Below are positions 6,629 to 15,662 of a stretch of DNA of 32,459 nt, one piece after another. How positions within the stretch are numbered: position 1 is the stretch's first letter; each line of letters begins with the position of its first letter. The DNA is taken from positions 1-32,459 of IMG/VR virus record IMGVR_UViG_3300036859_001050. The stretch is one strand, 5' to 3'. Under the pieces are notes generated by a model, which searched no databases, had not been told where the DNA came from, and saw only the letters and a list, made by a program, of their open reading frames with translations. The translations under genes and the position numbers were made by a program. The DNA is from a virus.

Positions 6629-6881
6629 GTAACTTCTCGAGTTTATGAGCGAGGCCATAGCCGAGTAATGCGAGGAAGGCGGTACTCGCGCTACTGAGGG
6701 CATCGGGAAACTTCTGCACGAATTCCATAACGCCGACGTCGCCAGAGAGAAGAGAGCTAGCCAGCGCAGCAATAGCAGCAATGGCTGTGAGCAACCCCGC
6801 CAATCCAGCAAGGAAAGCACCGGCCGCGCCGATGAAGGATTTATATCCATTGAGGAACGGAAGAAGGTTAAAAATATTCAT
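6618..6881 (-). CDS. Small membrane protein, second holin/pinholin candidate
   Basis: An 87-residue protein. Residues about 15-47 form one long apolar stretch (SFIGAAGAFLAGLAGLLTAI and following) rich in Ala/Gly, and a second weaker apolar helix (STAFLALLGYGLAHKLEKLL) ends in a basic tail. It lies directly after the endolysin gene in the lysis cassette. Small Ala/Gly-rich two-helix proteins in this place are often holins or antiholins. ATG 6881 is preceded by a pyrimidine-rich leader. It has no sequence match I can name, so the role is inferred from topology and position. Confidence 0.55.
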   Translation of the reverse strand: MNIFNLLPFLNGYKSFIGAAGAFLAGLAGLLTAIAAIAALASSLLSGDVGVMEFVQKFPDALSSASTAFLALLGYGLAHKLEKLLRK

Positions 6882-6900
6882 ATAAAGAAGAGGGAAAAAA

Positions 6901-7461
6901 TTACGGCAAAGGAACGTTGAGACGCTCAAGCGCTCTTTGGAGCACCTTTGGCTTCTCGGCGGGTTTGAACTGGGGCATGGGCAAAGATGCGCCAGCGGCC
7001 ACCTGTTCGAGCGTGAGGCCGCCTGAATAGTGGAAATGCGGCTTATCCTGCCCCCATATGGCATATCCCCACGTTATGCCCAGTTCTTTGGCTATACGCG
7101 CGATAGTGTTGAACGGAGCCTCACCGTACCAAACGCTATACAAAAGCGTGCTGAGGCGCGTCAGCGGGGCTATATCTACGGCCAAACCGTGGCAGTGCCA
7201 CGAGTATGGGCACTTCACGTCGGTGACTGGCGGGACGTTATGGCGCTTAGGATCGTAGCCTGCCACCCACGGCCGACCTTTCCGGTATTGATCGAGCTGC
7301 TCTTCCGTCGTGCGCTTCCCACCGTCGTCTGGAATGCGGATGTAGATCCCAGCCATCGCAATTCTGCAGAAAAACTCTGTGAACAATCGCTGCGCCTCTG
7401 GACGCAAGTACCTGAGCTTTGCGAAATTTGCAGCCGTGAATTTTGAGAGCGCGACTTTCAT
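6901..7461 (-). CDS. Endolysin, M15-type L,D-peptidase
   Basis: A 186-residue protein with the peptidase M15 (VanY/L-alanyl-D-glutamate peptidase) signature: the KRTTEEQLDQYRKG region (49-62), then SWHCHGLAVDI (87-97; zinc ligands His89 and Asp96) and KPHFHY (140-145; His142/His144). It should cut the peptide stem of peptidoglycan at the end of infection. No signal peptide is visible, so release is expected through the holin. ATG 7461 overlaps the holin stop by 4 nt (ATGA), indicating coupled translation. A short C-terminal tail (PAEKPKVLQRALERLN) could be a wall-binding or regulatory end. Confidence 0.85.
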   Translation of the reverse strand: MKVALSKFTAANFAKLRYLRPEAQRLFTEFFCRIAMAGIYIRIPDDGGKRTTEEQLDQYRKGRPWVAGYDPKRHNVPPVTDVKCPYSWHCHGLAVDIAPLTRLSTLLYSVWYGEAPFNTIARIAKELGITWGYAIWGQDKPHFHYSGGLTLEQVAAGASLPMPQFKPAEKPKVLQRALERLNVPLP

Positions 7462-7799
7462 TCAGAGGATTTGAAGAAAATGGATTTGAAAATTGCGGAG
7501 ATGAGATTGAGCATCTCGATTCCCAGATACCCTCCAATGCCTGCAGCAATCACCGGCCACGTCTTATCGTCCGTCATTGTTGAAACGTAGAGAGCAGTCA
7601 TTGGACCCGCGAATCCTGAGATGATGCAGTTGGCAAGCAGCGCCAGAAGGAATGAAACAGGCCGCATGGGTTTTTTGTCTCGCATGTTTGATGAGAGGAA
7701 ACGCACGACGCCGCCTATTCCAGCGATGACAATCCAGCTCTTCGGAATGTTCATCCGCGAGACAGGTGTGCCGAGTGTTTGAGGGATGACGTAGAGCAT
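7458..7799 (-). CDS. Holin, LydA/phage holin superfamily III-like
   Basis: A 113-residue membrane protein with three probable transmembrane segments: about 20-36 (WIVIAGIGGVVRFLSS), 47-70 (VSFLLALLANCIISGFAGPM) and 82-106 (WPVIAAGIGGYLGIEMLNLI). The GGVVRFL start, the FAG turn between helices and the AGIGGYLGIE segment fit the LydA-type holins. It precedes the endolysin with a 4-nt overlap. Holins oligomerise in the inner membrane and time lysis. A short charged C-terminus (KSIFFKSSE) is typical. Confidence 0.75.
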   Translation of the reverse strand: MLYVIPQTLGTPVSRMNIPKSWIVIAGIGGVVRFLSSNMRDKKPMRPVSFLLALLANCIISGFAGPMTALYVSTMTDDKTWPVIAAGIGGYLGIEMLNLISAIFKSIFFKSSE

Positions 7800-7821
7800 G
7801 AAAATTACGGGGAAATATCAA

Positions 7822-8112
7822 TTATTCTTCGCTCCTCTCGGGTGGATCATCGGGCGGCTGCACCGATCCACGCGGAGGCGCGGGTTCTGTTTCCTCCTGT
7901 ACTTCCACCAGCTCGAAACCCTCGGGAACGGCAATCGTATTGCCAGCTCTGATACGAATCGGTTCTGCCTCTGTTCTGTTCTTCATCGGCGTCACCTGAA
8001 CGAGCACAATGTCCGTGCCATCGGTGACGGCGCGGTAGAGCGTCATGTCCGCGTACTTGCTGCCTTCTTTCGGAACGATGCGGGGAATGCTGTGGAATTC
8101 GGCGTGTCCCAT
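7822..8112 (-). CDS. Hypothetical protein, 96 aa
   Basis: A small beta-rich protein starting MGHAEFHSIPRIVPKEGSKY, with strands DIVLVQVTPM and AEPIRIRAGNTIAVP and a Pro/Glu-rich disordered tail (EETEPAPPRGSVQPPDDPPE). No family is recognised. It lies between the collar/fibre protein and the holin, where small tail-fibre accessory or chaperone proteins are common. The leader is pyrimidine-rich (TTTCCCTTTCACCTT before ATG 8112). Confidence 0.6.
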   Translation of the reverse strand: MGHAEFHSIPRIVPKEGSKYADMTLYRAVTDGTDIVLVQVTPMKNRTEAEPIRIRAGNTIAVPEGFELVEVQEETEPAPPRGSVQPPDDPPERSEE

Positions 8113-8139
8113 AAGGTGAAAGGGAAATAATAAAAGCGC

Positions 8140-9699
8140 TTAGGCGTATTTGATGACCATCGGGATCGTGAGGTACGGATTCATGATGTTGGGGTTCGCG
8201 TTCGACTGCATGCCGCCTGTATATGCAGGAGCGGATCCAGCGCCGGTCACCTGACAGCCTCCAGATTGCGTACCGCAAGCGCCTGTGGGTGTCTGGTGAG
8301 TGTGATCGATGTTGATGATGTCCGCGCCTGCAGAGCCACCGAGTCCTTTGCCGTTTGCGGTCGTGATGCGCGAGGCATTTGTGCCACCGAGGTTGTCGGG
8401 AGATACCGCATTGCGGCCGCGCGTATCGGGAAGATTGAACGTCGTACTTCCATCCCCGAGACCATACGGACAGTGGAACAGTGAATGAGTACCGCTCTGT
8501 GAGCCAGACGTGTTCACAGCAGAGCCGCCGCGCGTGGTTGAGACGCGGAAATCATTCGCGCTCAGTCCTGCAGATATGACGTAGTAAATCGTGTTTGCGC
8601 TGAGTCCCGTTGGGAGCGCGCCGGTCGTCGTGAAATAGACTGGATCGCCTTCGACGAGTCCGTGGCTATTCAGCGTGAAGACCGCAGGCGATGCGATGGT
8701 CACCGTGAAGTTCCCAAGGTTCGGCACAAGAACGTTGAATAGCAGAGAGTATGTCGAGCGCGAGAGCGCCTGTCCGTAGCAGAAAAGCCACGTCGGAGGA
8801 GCGGCTTTCGCAGGCCAGAATTTCATGGATCCAATTTCCTGACCATCGGGTGTATTCCCCGGTACTGTGATGAGCTTGAACACGTCATCTGTGCTGTCGT
8901 ATGTGATGCCGAACGTCATGCCCGCTTTGATATCGTTCGAGACCAGATCGATGTTGTTATGCTTCTTGATCGTTTTCGCTGCGAGACCATCGACGGCGAC
9001 GGTGGTTGTTCCTGTATTGTTATTCGCTGCCTTGAAGAACAACGTAAATTTATCCGCATAGGAGCTGATTTTCGGATCCAAAGCGATAGTGATTGCGTTC
9101 CCCATGCCACCGACAGTTCCGAATGAGTTTAGGAAACCCTGTCTCATTATCTTTTTCAAAACGCCATCCTTCACCTGAGTGAATGGCCGCATGTCCGTGA
9201 TCTGGTTGTCCGTGATCTGCGTGTCAGATGCTGGCACGCTGACTAGGGCGAGGGTAATGGCATTTGCAGGCTCGGCCGGTGCTGAAGGCGACCCTGCGGG
9301 TGTGCCAGCGATGTTTTCAATGATGGCGATGTTCGACGCACTTCCGTTGGGATTTTGAGAGACATCTATCCGCAGAACGATTCTGTCGATTCTCGGATTG
9401 GTTGTATCTGCTGCAGTGACGATGATGTTTTCCACTGCGTCGCTGTCAAAATGCACCTTGTACGTTTTCCCATGATTAACATTTGTATTGGTGATTTCTA
9501 TCAATGCTCTCCCCGGTGCGACATCCACAGTCATATTCGCCCCAGCTGCTCTCTGTGAAACACGAAATGCAGTCCCGACACCCTCAATGACTCCTTCCTC
9601 GAGATATGCCCGCTCAAACTGCATCAGCTCGTAGTCGTTCCAACCGGGGACAACCGTGGCCGATACGGAACTGCCGATAATGGAGATTCGCTTTGTCAT
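8140..9699 (-). CDS. Tail collar/receptor-binding fibre protein
   Basis: A 519-residue protein. Residues about 10-175 resemble the baseplate/fibre N-terminal domain of siphophages (WNDYELMQFERAYLEEGVIE and an alternating beta pattern up to ITDMRPF). About 190-280 is a fibre repeat domain with a TTVAVDGLAAKTIKK strand. About 288-519 is a phage tail-collar domain: PPTWLFCYGQALSRSTYSLL, then GDGSTTFNLPDTRG and HTHQTPTG. The collar is split by an insert (about 330-408) with an Ig-like TIYYVISAGLSANDF pattern. It likely carries the receptor-binding tip. ATG 9699 is used; it comes 4 nt after the leader hairpin T-run. Confidence 0.8.
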   Translation of the reverse strand: MTKRISIIGSSVSATVVPGWNDYELMQFERAYLEEGVIEGVGTAFRVSQRAAGANMTVDVAPGRALIEITNTNVNHGKTYKVHFDSDAVENIIVTAADTTNPRIDRIVLRIDVSQNPNGSASNIAIIENIAGTPAGSPSAPAEPANAITLALVSVPASDTQITDNQITDMRPFTQVKDGVLKKIMRQGFLNSFGTVGGMGNAITIALDPKISSYADKFTLFFKAANNNTGTTTVAVDGLAAKTIKKHNNIDLVSNDIKAGMTFGITYDSTDDVFKLITVPGNTPDGQEIGSMKFWPAKAAPPTWLFCYGQALSRSTYSLLFNVLVPNLGNFTVTIASPAVFTLNSHGLVEGDPVYFTTTGALPTGLSANTIYYVISAGLSANDFRVSTTRGGSAVNTSGSQSGTHSLFHCPYGLGDGSTTFNLPDTRGRNAVSPDNLGGTNASRITTANGKGLGGSAGADIINIDHTHQTPTGACGTQSGGCQVTGAGSAPAYTGGMQSNANPNIMNPYLTIPMVIKYA

Positions 9700-9703
9700 A
9701 CGC

Positions 9704-9782
9704 AAAAAGCCCGCACAGCCTTTCGGCAGTCAGGTTTTCGGAGGTGTGCTTACATCATACGCTCACTAGAGCTGAGCCTCAA
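9704..9782 (-). promoter_or_regulatory. Promoter plus leader hairpin before collar gene
   Basis: On the minus strand TTGAGG (9782-9777), 17 nt, TATGAT (9759-9754). After about 15-20 nt comes a hairpin CTGCC-GAAA-GGCTG with a GAAA tetraloop and a CCTG/CGGG lower stem, then TTTTT (9708-9704), then the start codon after 4 nt. TTGAGG and TATGAT with the same spacing are repeated exactly before the gene at 22086. The hairpin core matches those at 1587 and 26313. Confidence 0.6.
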
Positions 9783-10923
9783 TCTCCTTTATTTTCAGTT
9801 TCAGCTCCTCAATGGCCGACGCATCGAGGAAAGCAGCTGTGATGAATACTCCCGCCTCAGAGAGCGTGAACCTGATTTCCTCATGTCCATTCTCATCCGA
9901 ATCTACGGTGATTTCAGCTATGCGCTTTGTGGTGGTGAGTGTCCTGTTTTCCGTGATGAAATGGACGGTGACGAGATCCCCGACAACCACATCGCTGTAC
10001 TGCAATCCTGTCACGCTATTGGAGCCAGTAGCTGGATTGAATTTCTTTGATGCAAGTGTCGGCTCAACGCGAAAGTCCGTGATCGGATTGGCTCTCTGGG
10101 AGAGGTACGAAGAAGTTATGGAATCAAGTGTGGTTTGGTTATTCGCATCATTGAAGTTTTTTCTTTCGATGAGCTTTCCGTAAATTGCAATGCTGGCAGC
10201 ATCACTCTGCGTGCTCGTGATGGGAGATCCGCCCGACGACACTCCGATGATTTTGTTCGCCATCGGCCGACCATCATCACCGACATTAATCCTATTCACA
10301 TTCGACCCCGGTTGTCCGTCTCTCCTGAATGTGAGAGTAACGATAGTGCTTTTGTCTGAGCCGAGTGCGGGAACGAAATTAAAGACTCCACTGTCATCAA
10401 TCTCAAACTCCGCGTTGTGCGCTTGTGCAAGCTGTTCCCATGCACGCAAGATTTCTCGGCTATCCATAGTGAGGTCACGCGTCGTCGTCACCCCGCCAGT
10501 TCCTGTCACGATACCGGTGTTCTCATCATTCGTGTTCGTATCGGTGAGCAGTCCAAATGCCTCCATGCTGCCCTGTCCGTTGAATAGCTCATTGCCTCCC
10601 GTGTATCGCTTAAGGAAGAGGTCGAGCATGCCGACGCACAAAACCTCAATTTCGTTATCCACCTCATTGGTGGCTTCTATGTAGCCAAACCACACAGCCT
10701 CGTATTCGCCCGACATATCGCGTTTCTTACGGTATAGGCGCACACGCCGATAATGGCGCAGATTTTCCTCCGTGGCCTTCTCGTGGAACTTTTGCATTGA
10801 AAAAACCATCTTCCCCGCCGCATTGATCCGCTTGCCCCAGCTGCGCACAGTAATGGCAGGAGTGAAGAGCACCGTTTGAACGGCCGATGTCCCCGTTGTT
10901 TGGTAGATGTCGATGCGGTACAT
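9766..10923 (-). CDS. Siphovirus tail/baseplate hub, Gp37-like
   Basis: A 385-residue protein starting MYRIDIYQTTGTSAVQ. It has the pattern of ReqiPepy6 Gp37-like tail proteins: an N-terminal split beta domain (VRSWGKRINAAGKMVFSMQK; RLYRKKRDMSGEYEAVWFGY), a middle part with an ILRAWEQLA helix, and a C-terminal domain after SQRANPITDFRV ending in a helical tail (EELKLKIKEIEAQL). It would form the hub at the tail tip. ATG 10923 lies 2 nt past the stop of the Dit-like gene (10925), so translation is probably coupled; the longer frame to 11019 is shadow. Confidence 0.7.
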   Translation of the reverse strand: MYRIDIYQTTGTSAVQTVLFTPAITVRSWGKRINAAGKMVFSMQKFHEKATEENLRHYRRVRLYRKKRDMSGEYEAVWFGYIEATNEVDNEIEVLCVGMLDLFLKRYTGGNELFNGQGSMEAFGLLTDTNTNDENTGIVTGTGGVTTTRDLTMDSREILRAWEQLAQAHNAEFEIDDSGVFNFVPALGSDKSTIVTLTFRRDGQPGSNVNRINVGDDGRPMANKIIGVSSGGSPITSTQSDAASIAIYGKLIERKNFNDANNQTTLDSITSSYLSQRANPITDFRVEPTLASKKFNPATGSNSVTGLQYSDVVVGDLVTVHFITENRTLTTTKRIAEITVDSDENGHEEIRFTLSEAGVFITAAFLDASAIEELKLKIKEIEAQL

Positions 10924-10924
10924 A

Positions 10925-11860
10925 TCAAATCCACGCGTCTCTCCACTGAACGAGCAGCTGCCCCGAGAGATCAGCAGGAGTAGCGTCTTGGAGGGTGAAG
11001 TCGTTATCGCCCGGCTCAATGAAAATCCAATCGGAGTCCGTCGTCAGCGCGCCGCTCTGATCCGTCTCTACTCCGAGCGTGCTTGTCTTGATGATCGTTT
11101 GATTTGCCACATTGATGGTGAGTGTTTCTCCAGCCGAGAGCGCCACACCCGCTCCGTTGCTGAAATCCATCTCTCTACCGGTCGTTACGTTTTTCACTCG
11201 CGGATCTGTAGCTGGACCCGAGACAACGATCACAGGTGGTGTTCCAAATGTTCCATTATTGGTAGCGGTTAGCGTTGCGGCATATGTGTCTTGGATGACC
11301 ATCAAATCGCTATCGCCGAATGTGGGGAGTTCGCCGTCCTGTACGGTGAGGGTGGTTGTAAGAAAGGATTCTGGACCATTCTCGGAGTTCAGTGCCTGCG
11401 CATAGAGCGCGGGATCCTTTGCGTACATGACGAAAGAAAACTTGCGCATTTCCGGCGCTGCAACATCAAGCAATACGAATTCTGGAGGCTCGATGAGCTT
11501 TGCGTATATCTGCTTTCCAATACCGTCTTCATCCGCAATCAGTAACAGTTTGTATCCATCGTCCCCGTCGAAATCCTGCGCAACCGAGAGTCCGATGGCT
11601 TTTATAAGATTTTTCTCCATCGTTTTGCGCGCTGCCTGTGAGGATGCGTGTATCTCTCCCTTGAATGGGAGGATGCGCGCTTGGTACTGCGAAAGGCTGT
11701 CCTCTGTGCCGTGCCCTCCCTGCTTATCCTTGTCGCTCTTGCGCGTGGAAAGCGTGGAGAGAAGCTCCGGCGTATCCTTCAGCACATAGAAGTCACTGGT
11801 CGCAGAGAGGTTCTGGTTTAGGAGAACGCTGCCAATGGTGACTTCGATCTCGAGAGCCAT
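10925..11860 (-). CDS. Distal tail (Dit-like) protein
   Basis: A 311-residue protein that begins MALEIEVTIGSVLLNQNL and shows the GHGTEDSLSQYQARILPFKG segment typical of the phage tail-component family (Dit/ORF46-like) N-terminal domain. A C-terminal galectin-like beta domain follows (PPVIVVSGPATDPRV, LSAGETLTINVANQTI). It ends in LLVQWRDAWI. It would form the hexameric adaptor below the tail tube that carries the receptor-binding parts. It follows the tape measure and precedes the hub protein, as expected for siphophages. Confidence 0.75.
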   Translation of the reverse strand: MALEIEVTIGSVLLNQNLSATSDFYVLKDTPELLSTLSTRKSDKDKQGGHGTEDSLSQYQARILPFKGEIHASSQAARKTMEKNLIKAIGLSVAQDFDGDDGYKLLLIADEDGIGKQIYAKLIEPPEFVLLDVAAPEMRKFSFVMYAKDPALYAQALNSENGPESFLTTTLTVQDGELPTFGDSDLMVIQDTYAATLTATNNGTFGTPPVIVVSGPATDPRVKNVTTGREMDFSNGAGVALSAGETLTINVANQTIIKTSTLGVETDQSGALTTDSDWIFIEPGDNDFTLQDATPADLSGQLLVQWRDAWI

Positions 11861-11868
11861 AGATGCAC

Positions 11869-11919
11869 AAAAACCCCGCCGCCCGAGGGCGGTTGGGTTT
11901 CAAGTATGCCTTTATTCTA
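11869..11919 (-). promoter_or_regulatory. Promoter-like -10 plus leader hairpin before Dit gene
   Basis: TAGAAT (11919-11914) overlaps the end of the tape measure gene region and is followed by a very stable hairpin, CCGCC-CTCG-GGCGG flanked by AAACCC and GGGTTT, ending in TTTTT (11873-11869). ATG 11860 comes 8 nt later. No good -35 is seen (ATGCGC at the 17-nt position, inside coding sequence). The CTCG loop and arms match the hairpin at 22098. Confidence 0.5.
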
Positions 11920-11922
11920 CGC

Positions 11923-14919
11923 CTAGAACGCCTTCCGCGCATGCCAGCGCACCATGCGGGGATTTGCCATCGCTTTTGCGCTATCCCCATGGAAATGCTG
12001 TGTGAGCTTCAGGCTGCGAGAATTATTCGTATTGTTCGTCACCTCTCCTCCATCCGCAAAATGCGGCACGGGGAATCGCATGTTGTTGATCGCCTCGAGC
12101 AGCGGACGGTGCATTTTCACGGCTGCAGCGCGCACAACGAACTCACCGCTGCTGAGCATCGCGGGAACCCTGTCTTCTGTTGGACCCCCCGGTCCAAAAA
12201 CGAGGCCACCGTGAGCGAACTTCGCGGCACTCCTTGATGCCGACTGCGCCGCCTTGATTGCGGAGATAGCTTCCAGAGCTTTCTGTTTTATCGCATCAAA
12301 GCGTGCGATTTCCGCGTTCTTGAATGCCTCCTGCGCCTCATTGCGTATCGCCACCTGTCCGACAATCGCGTTGGTAATGTCCAGCTGCAATTGCCGGTTC
12401 AGATCCAGTTCCGTTTGCAGCGCATTTCTCTTGTCCTGCAGCTCCTCGGCATGTCTTACCTGCGCTGCGGTCAGTTCGTTTTCATTGGCCTTCAGGAATT
12501 CCTCCAGTCGTTCTTCTTGGAACGCTTTCTCCAGCTCTTTGCTCAACTCGATTTCGCGCTCCTTCTGCTTCAATGTTTCCTCGGCAATCGCTTTTTCCGA
12601 ATCGAACTGAAGCTGCAGCTTCTCAAATATACTTTTAGCATTGGCGAGCTTATCCAACTCCTTTACGAATTCGACTACCTTCGGATCAAACTGCGCACCG
12701 CCCTCAAGGAATTTCTGCCCCTCTTGAAACGTCTGCTTTGCCGCAAGGAGCTTCTCCATGTCTGATTGATCGAGTTCCGATTTTCCATCGAGTTCATCAA
12801 TCGTTTTTCTCGCTTCCACAAGCTGCGTTGCGATGTCCTTTGCCAGACTGACGCGCTCGGATCCCTCTTTTCCGAATCGCGCATCGAATTCTTCTCGCAA
12901 TTCAAACGCCTGTTCCGTCAGATCCCGCAGACGCTTTATTGAATCATTGGTCATGTCCTCCAGCTCCCCTTGGAGCCTATCGACCTCTTTTGTGACACCG
13001 CCAAATTCGTCTTGCAGCTCTTTCGTCTGCTCGGCCATGCCTTCTAGTAGATCCTTAAAGTTACTCGCGCGACGCACGTCGAAGGCAGCACCGGCATCAT
13101 CGCCGATGCGCTTGAGGATGCGCTCTTCTTTCTCCGAGATGCCCACAGTGTTCTTCCTCACCTCCAAGACTTCTTTCAGTATTTCTCTGCGCTGCTTCAG
13201 TGCCTTCAGGTTCGCCTCATCGATTTCCTGCTGGGATTTCTCCAGTTCCTTTTCCTCTTTCTTTTGTTCTGCAGTCTTTCCTCCACCCTTTTCCTTATCG
13301 AGAGAATCAATATTTACTCCTCCTCCCCCGAATTTAGGCAAAGGCGCACTGCCACCTCTCAGTTTGCTCGTTTCTTCCACTATTTTTCGTGCGTCCCTGA
13401 AGCGTTTCGCTAATGCCGCAGCAGAGTCACCGCCTTCGATGCCTTCTTTGATCAGAAGATCGGCAGCGCCCTTTTCCGCGAGTCCGAAGAACTCAAACGG
13501 TTTGCGCACGACACCGGCGCTGAAATTGATGAATCCCTCGGTGGCATCTTTGATGCTTGCACCGAGCACGATCACATTTTCAATTAAGTCGCCAATGGCT
13601 CTTCCCACCTCTGCAATGAACGGAAGCGCAGCCTGAAAGCCAATGGTCAGCCCCTCAAGGACAACATCGAGTGCCGGTTGCAGCTGCTCACCGAATGCAT
13701 TTCCAAGATTGGATACTGCCTCACCCAAACTGCTCATGCGCTTTTTCGTCGTGTCCGATGCGCGCTCGAATTCCTGCTGCAGTGACGATGCGGAATCACC
13801 GAGACCATCAACTGCATCCTGCGCGCCTCTGGATGCTTCCTCCGCAGTTTTCAGGTTGGCGGCAAATCGCTGCAATCCTTTATCAGTAGCCAATTTTGCG
13901 AGTTCGCGCGTGAGGCGACGATCCCCGATACCCAATCCCTCGAGCACGGATCCGATATCGCGTCCCGTCTGGCGCAGACCATCAAGGAATATTGCGAATG
14001 CGGCAACGGGATCCTCAGCGAATGTCTTTTTGAATTTCGGACCCATCTCAGCGCCGAGAAACTTTGCAAACTTGTCTGTATCTTTCTGCATCTCAAAGAG
14101 TGCTGACTGGAACCCCGTGGAGAATGCTTCCGGCTCTGAGCCGACCTCTTCCATTGTTGCTGCGAGCGCGAGCAGAGACTCTTTCGATGCGCCGAACGTT
14201 TGAGAGAGGGAAGCGAAATTCGTCACGTTGTCGGCAATGTTCGAAGATGATGCGGCCGCCGTGTTCGACAGCTCGTTCATGATCGAGAGCAGCACCTCTG
14301 AGTCCCTCGATTCCAAACCGAACAAATTCAGCAGTCGCGCGGTCTTATCAGATGCTTCCTCGGAACTTCCCGCGTAGTCCTCCATTGCGATACGCGACAG
14401 GGCTATAACGCGTGTAAAGTCCTCCAGTCCCTTCGCACCCTCACGAGAGAAGATGCCCAGTCTCCCTCCTGATGCAGCGATATCGGCAAGCTCCGCTTTC
14501 GTGATGCCGGTCTCGACACCGAGTTCGGATACGAACTTCTTCAGATCCCGCATTTCCGATCCCGTAGCCCCCGTGACTTTGCGCACCTGAACCATCTGCG
14601 CCTGAAAGTCGATGGCACCCACAATCGCGCCCACGAGGGCATCCTTCACGCCACGGATCGCCTTCATGATGGCAGTCGAGGCGATATTCCCCAACGTGAA
14701 CGCTCCGAAGAGGCTCTTAAACGAGATGCCTGCCTTACCAGCCGCTCCGCCAGCACCCGTCGCACTTTTCTCTACATCCTTAAGCGCTTTGTCTGTTTTC
14801 TTCACGCTCGGGTTCATTTTATCGAGCAGCTGCTGCAGTTTTTTGGTGTCAGCTTGAAATTTATTGAGATCAATCTCCGCTTCAAATTCGATTCCCCCTA
14901 CTTTTTCATTTTGCGGCAT
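11923..14919 (-). CDS. Tail tape measure protein, TP901 type
   Basis: A 998-residue protein. Residues about 70-400 are a TP901-type core: IDFQAQMVQVRKVTGATGSE, GITKAELADIAASGGRLGI and SLSQTFGASKESLLALAATM. Apolar segments lie near 70-105 and 425-455. Long coiled coils follow (about 550-900, KEEKELEKSQQEIDEANLKA). The C-terminus (GGLVFGPGGPTEDRVPAMLS, then GEFVVRAAAVKMH) is a recurrent tape-measure ending. By the usual 0.15 nm per residue the tail would be about 150 nm. It is preceded by TGC array C, so it has its own control. ATG 14919. Confidence 0.93.
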   Translation of the reverse strand: MPQNEKVGGIEFEAEIDLNKFQADTKKLQQLLDKMNPSVKKTDKALKDVEKSATGAGGAAGKAGISFKSLFGAFTLGNIASTAIMKAIRGVKDALVGAIVGAIDFQAQMVQVRKVTGATGSEMRDLKKFVSELGVETGITKAELADIAASGGRLGIFSREGAKGLEDFTRVIALSRIAMEDYAGSSEEASDKTARLLNLFGLESRDSEVLLSIMNELSNTAAASSSNIADNVTNFASLSQTFGASKESLLALAATMEEVGSEPEAFSTGFQSALFEMQKDTDKFAKFLGAEMGPKFKKTFAEDPVAAFAIFLDGLRQTGRDIGSVLEGLGIGDRRLTRELAKLATDKGLQRFAANLKTAEEASRGAQDAVDGLGDSASSLQQEFERASDTTKKRMSSLGEAVSNLGNAFGEQLQPALDVVLEGLTIGFQAALPFIAEVGRAIGDLIENVIVLGASIKDATEGFINFSAGVVRKPFEFFGLAEKGAADLLIKEGIEGGDSAAALAKRFRDARKIVEETSKLRGGSAPLPKFGGGGVNIDSLDKEKGGGKTAEQKKEEKELEKSQQEIDEANLKALKQRREILKEVLEVRKNTVGISEKEERILKRIGDDAGAAFDVRRASNFKDLLEGMAEQTKELQDEFGGVTKEVDRLQGELEDMTNDSIKRLRDLTEQAFELREEFDARFGKEGSERVSLAKDIATQLVEARKTIDELDGKSELDQSDMEKLLAAKQTFQEGQKFLEGGAQFDPKVVEFVKELDKLANAKSIFEKLQLQFDSEKAIAEETLKQKEREIELSKELEKAFQEERLEEFLKANENELTAAQVRHAEELQDKRNALQTELDLNRQLQLDITNAIVGQVAIRNEAQEAFKNAEIARFDAIKQKALEAISAIKAAQSASRSAAKFAHGGLVFGPGGPTEDRVPAMLSSGEFVVRAAAVKMHRPLLEAINNMRFPVPHFADGGEVTNNTNNSRSLKLTQHFHGDSAKAMANPRMVRWHARKAF

Positions 14920-14930
14920 GCTACTAAATT

Positions 14931-14964
14931 AGCATAATTCTGCATTAGTTTGCATTACTTTGCA
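14931..14964. repeat. TGC array C, exact 10-bp period
   Basis: TGC starts at 14941, 14951 and 14961, with AGC at 14931, all at exact 10-bp steps, of the form nnTTTGCATT. The array lies 12 nt upstream of the tape measure start codon and between it and the chaperone gene. It matches arrays A, B, D and E. Confidence 0.7.
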
Positions 14965-15645
14965 TCATAGAATCCGTCTGGTGACCGACTCTTTCTTCAC
15001 GCTCCTGTTTTTCACTTTTGCAACATGCTCCTTCGTCTCCTCAATCATCTGCGCCTTTCTTGCTTTCACTAGCGGATTCTTCGACATTGAAATGAGATCA
15101 TCTTTTGTGTTCTGCATGCGACCCTTCTCGGTTTGTTCCCGAATGAGCCAAGTGAAAGAATCCAAATACACTCCAAATTGCCGCCAAGACAAGCTCATAA
15201 TCGCCTCATGTGACAGCGCGCCCTTGCTCGCCTGCATGAGAAACGCGATCTGGCGCATAAACCACACACAGGGCTGCTCCGATTGCTTCTGCTCCCCCCA
15301 GCCGGTCTTTCCCCTGAAGCGTTTATTGAGCGCATCGAGGATGCTCTCGAGATCCAGAGAGCCGCGCTTCCCTCTGAACGGCAAGCACCGCAGATCGCCC
15401 TCCAGCGTCCCCACGTCACCCGCAGTGATGTGTGCTTTGAGGAACGGGAAAATAATCTCATGGGCTTGTTCGATGAAATCGTCGTGACTCATCTGGCGTG
15501 CCATCAATTGAAGCACCTCAAACACCGTTGCCTCTGCAAAATCGAAGATATATTCACGTTTTCCAATGACAAAACGAACCGTGTAGGACTCAGGGATGAA
15601 ATCGCCCAGATCCATGTAGATCGGTGCACTCGTCAGTTTTTGCAT
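14965..15645 (-). CDS. Tail assembly chaperone
   Basis: A 226-residue protein between the tail tube and tape measure genes, the usual place for a siphophage chaperone. N-terminal half: IYMDLGDFIPESYTVRFVIG, FAEATVFEVLQLMARQM, then a helix FIEQAHEIIFPFLKAHI. C-terminal half is helical and basic (MSLSWRQFGVYLDSFTWLIR; KARKAQMIEETKEHV). Many phages make the long form by -1 frameshift, but here a single frame covers both parts, so no frameshift is needed. A G-rich stretch near 15295 could slip but gives only an arginine-rich shadow. Three staggered ATGs precede; ATG 15645 is in frame. Confidence 0.65.
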   Translation of the reverse strand: MQKLTSAPIYMDLGDFIPESYTVRFVIGKREYIFDFAEATVFEVLQLMARQMSHDDFIEQAHEIIFPFLKAHITAGDVGTLEGDLRCLPFRGKRGSLDLESILDALNKRFRGKTGWGEQKQSEQPCVWFMRQIAFLMQASKGALSHEAIMSLSWRQFGVYLDSFTWLIREQTEKGRMQNTKDDLISMSKNPLVKARKAQMIEETKEHVAKVKNRSVKKESVTRRIL

Positions 15646-15662
15646 ACATACATTTTACCGCA

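Noticed and set aside
12833-13636. 267-residue plus-strand frame in the tape measure gene
   Set aside because: Ser/Phe-rich shadow of helical Glu/Lys codons; the tape measure match is clear.
15285-15310. Programmed -1 frameshift at a G-run in the tail chaperone gene
   Set aside because: A single frame already covers the full chaperone; slipping leads only to an arginine-rich shadow frame.
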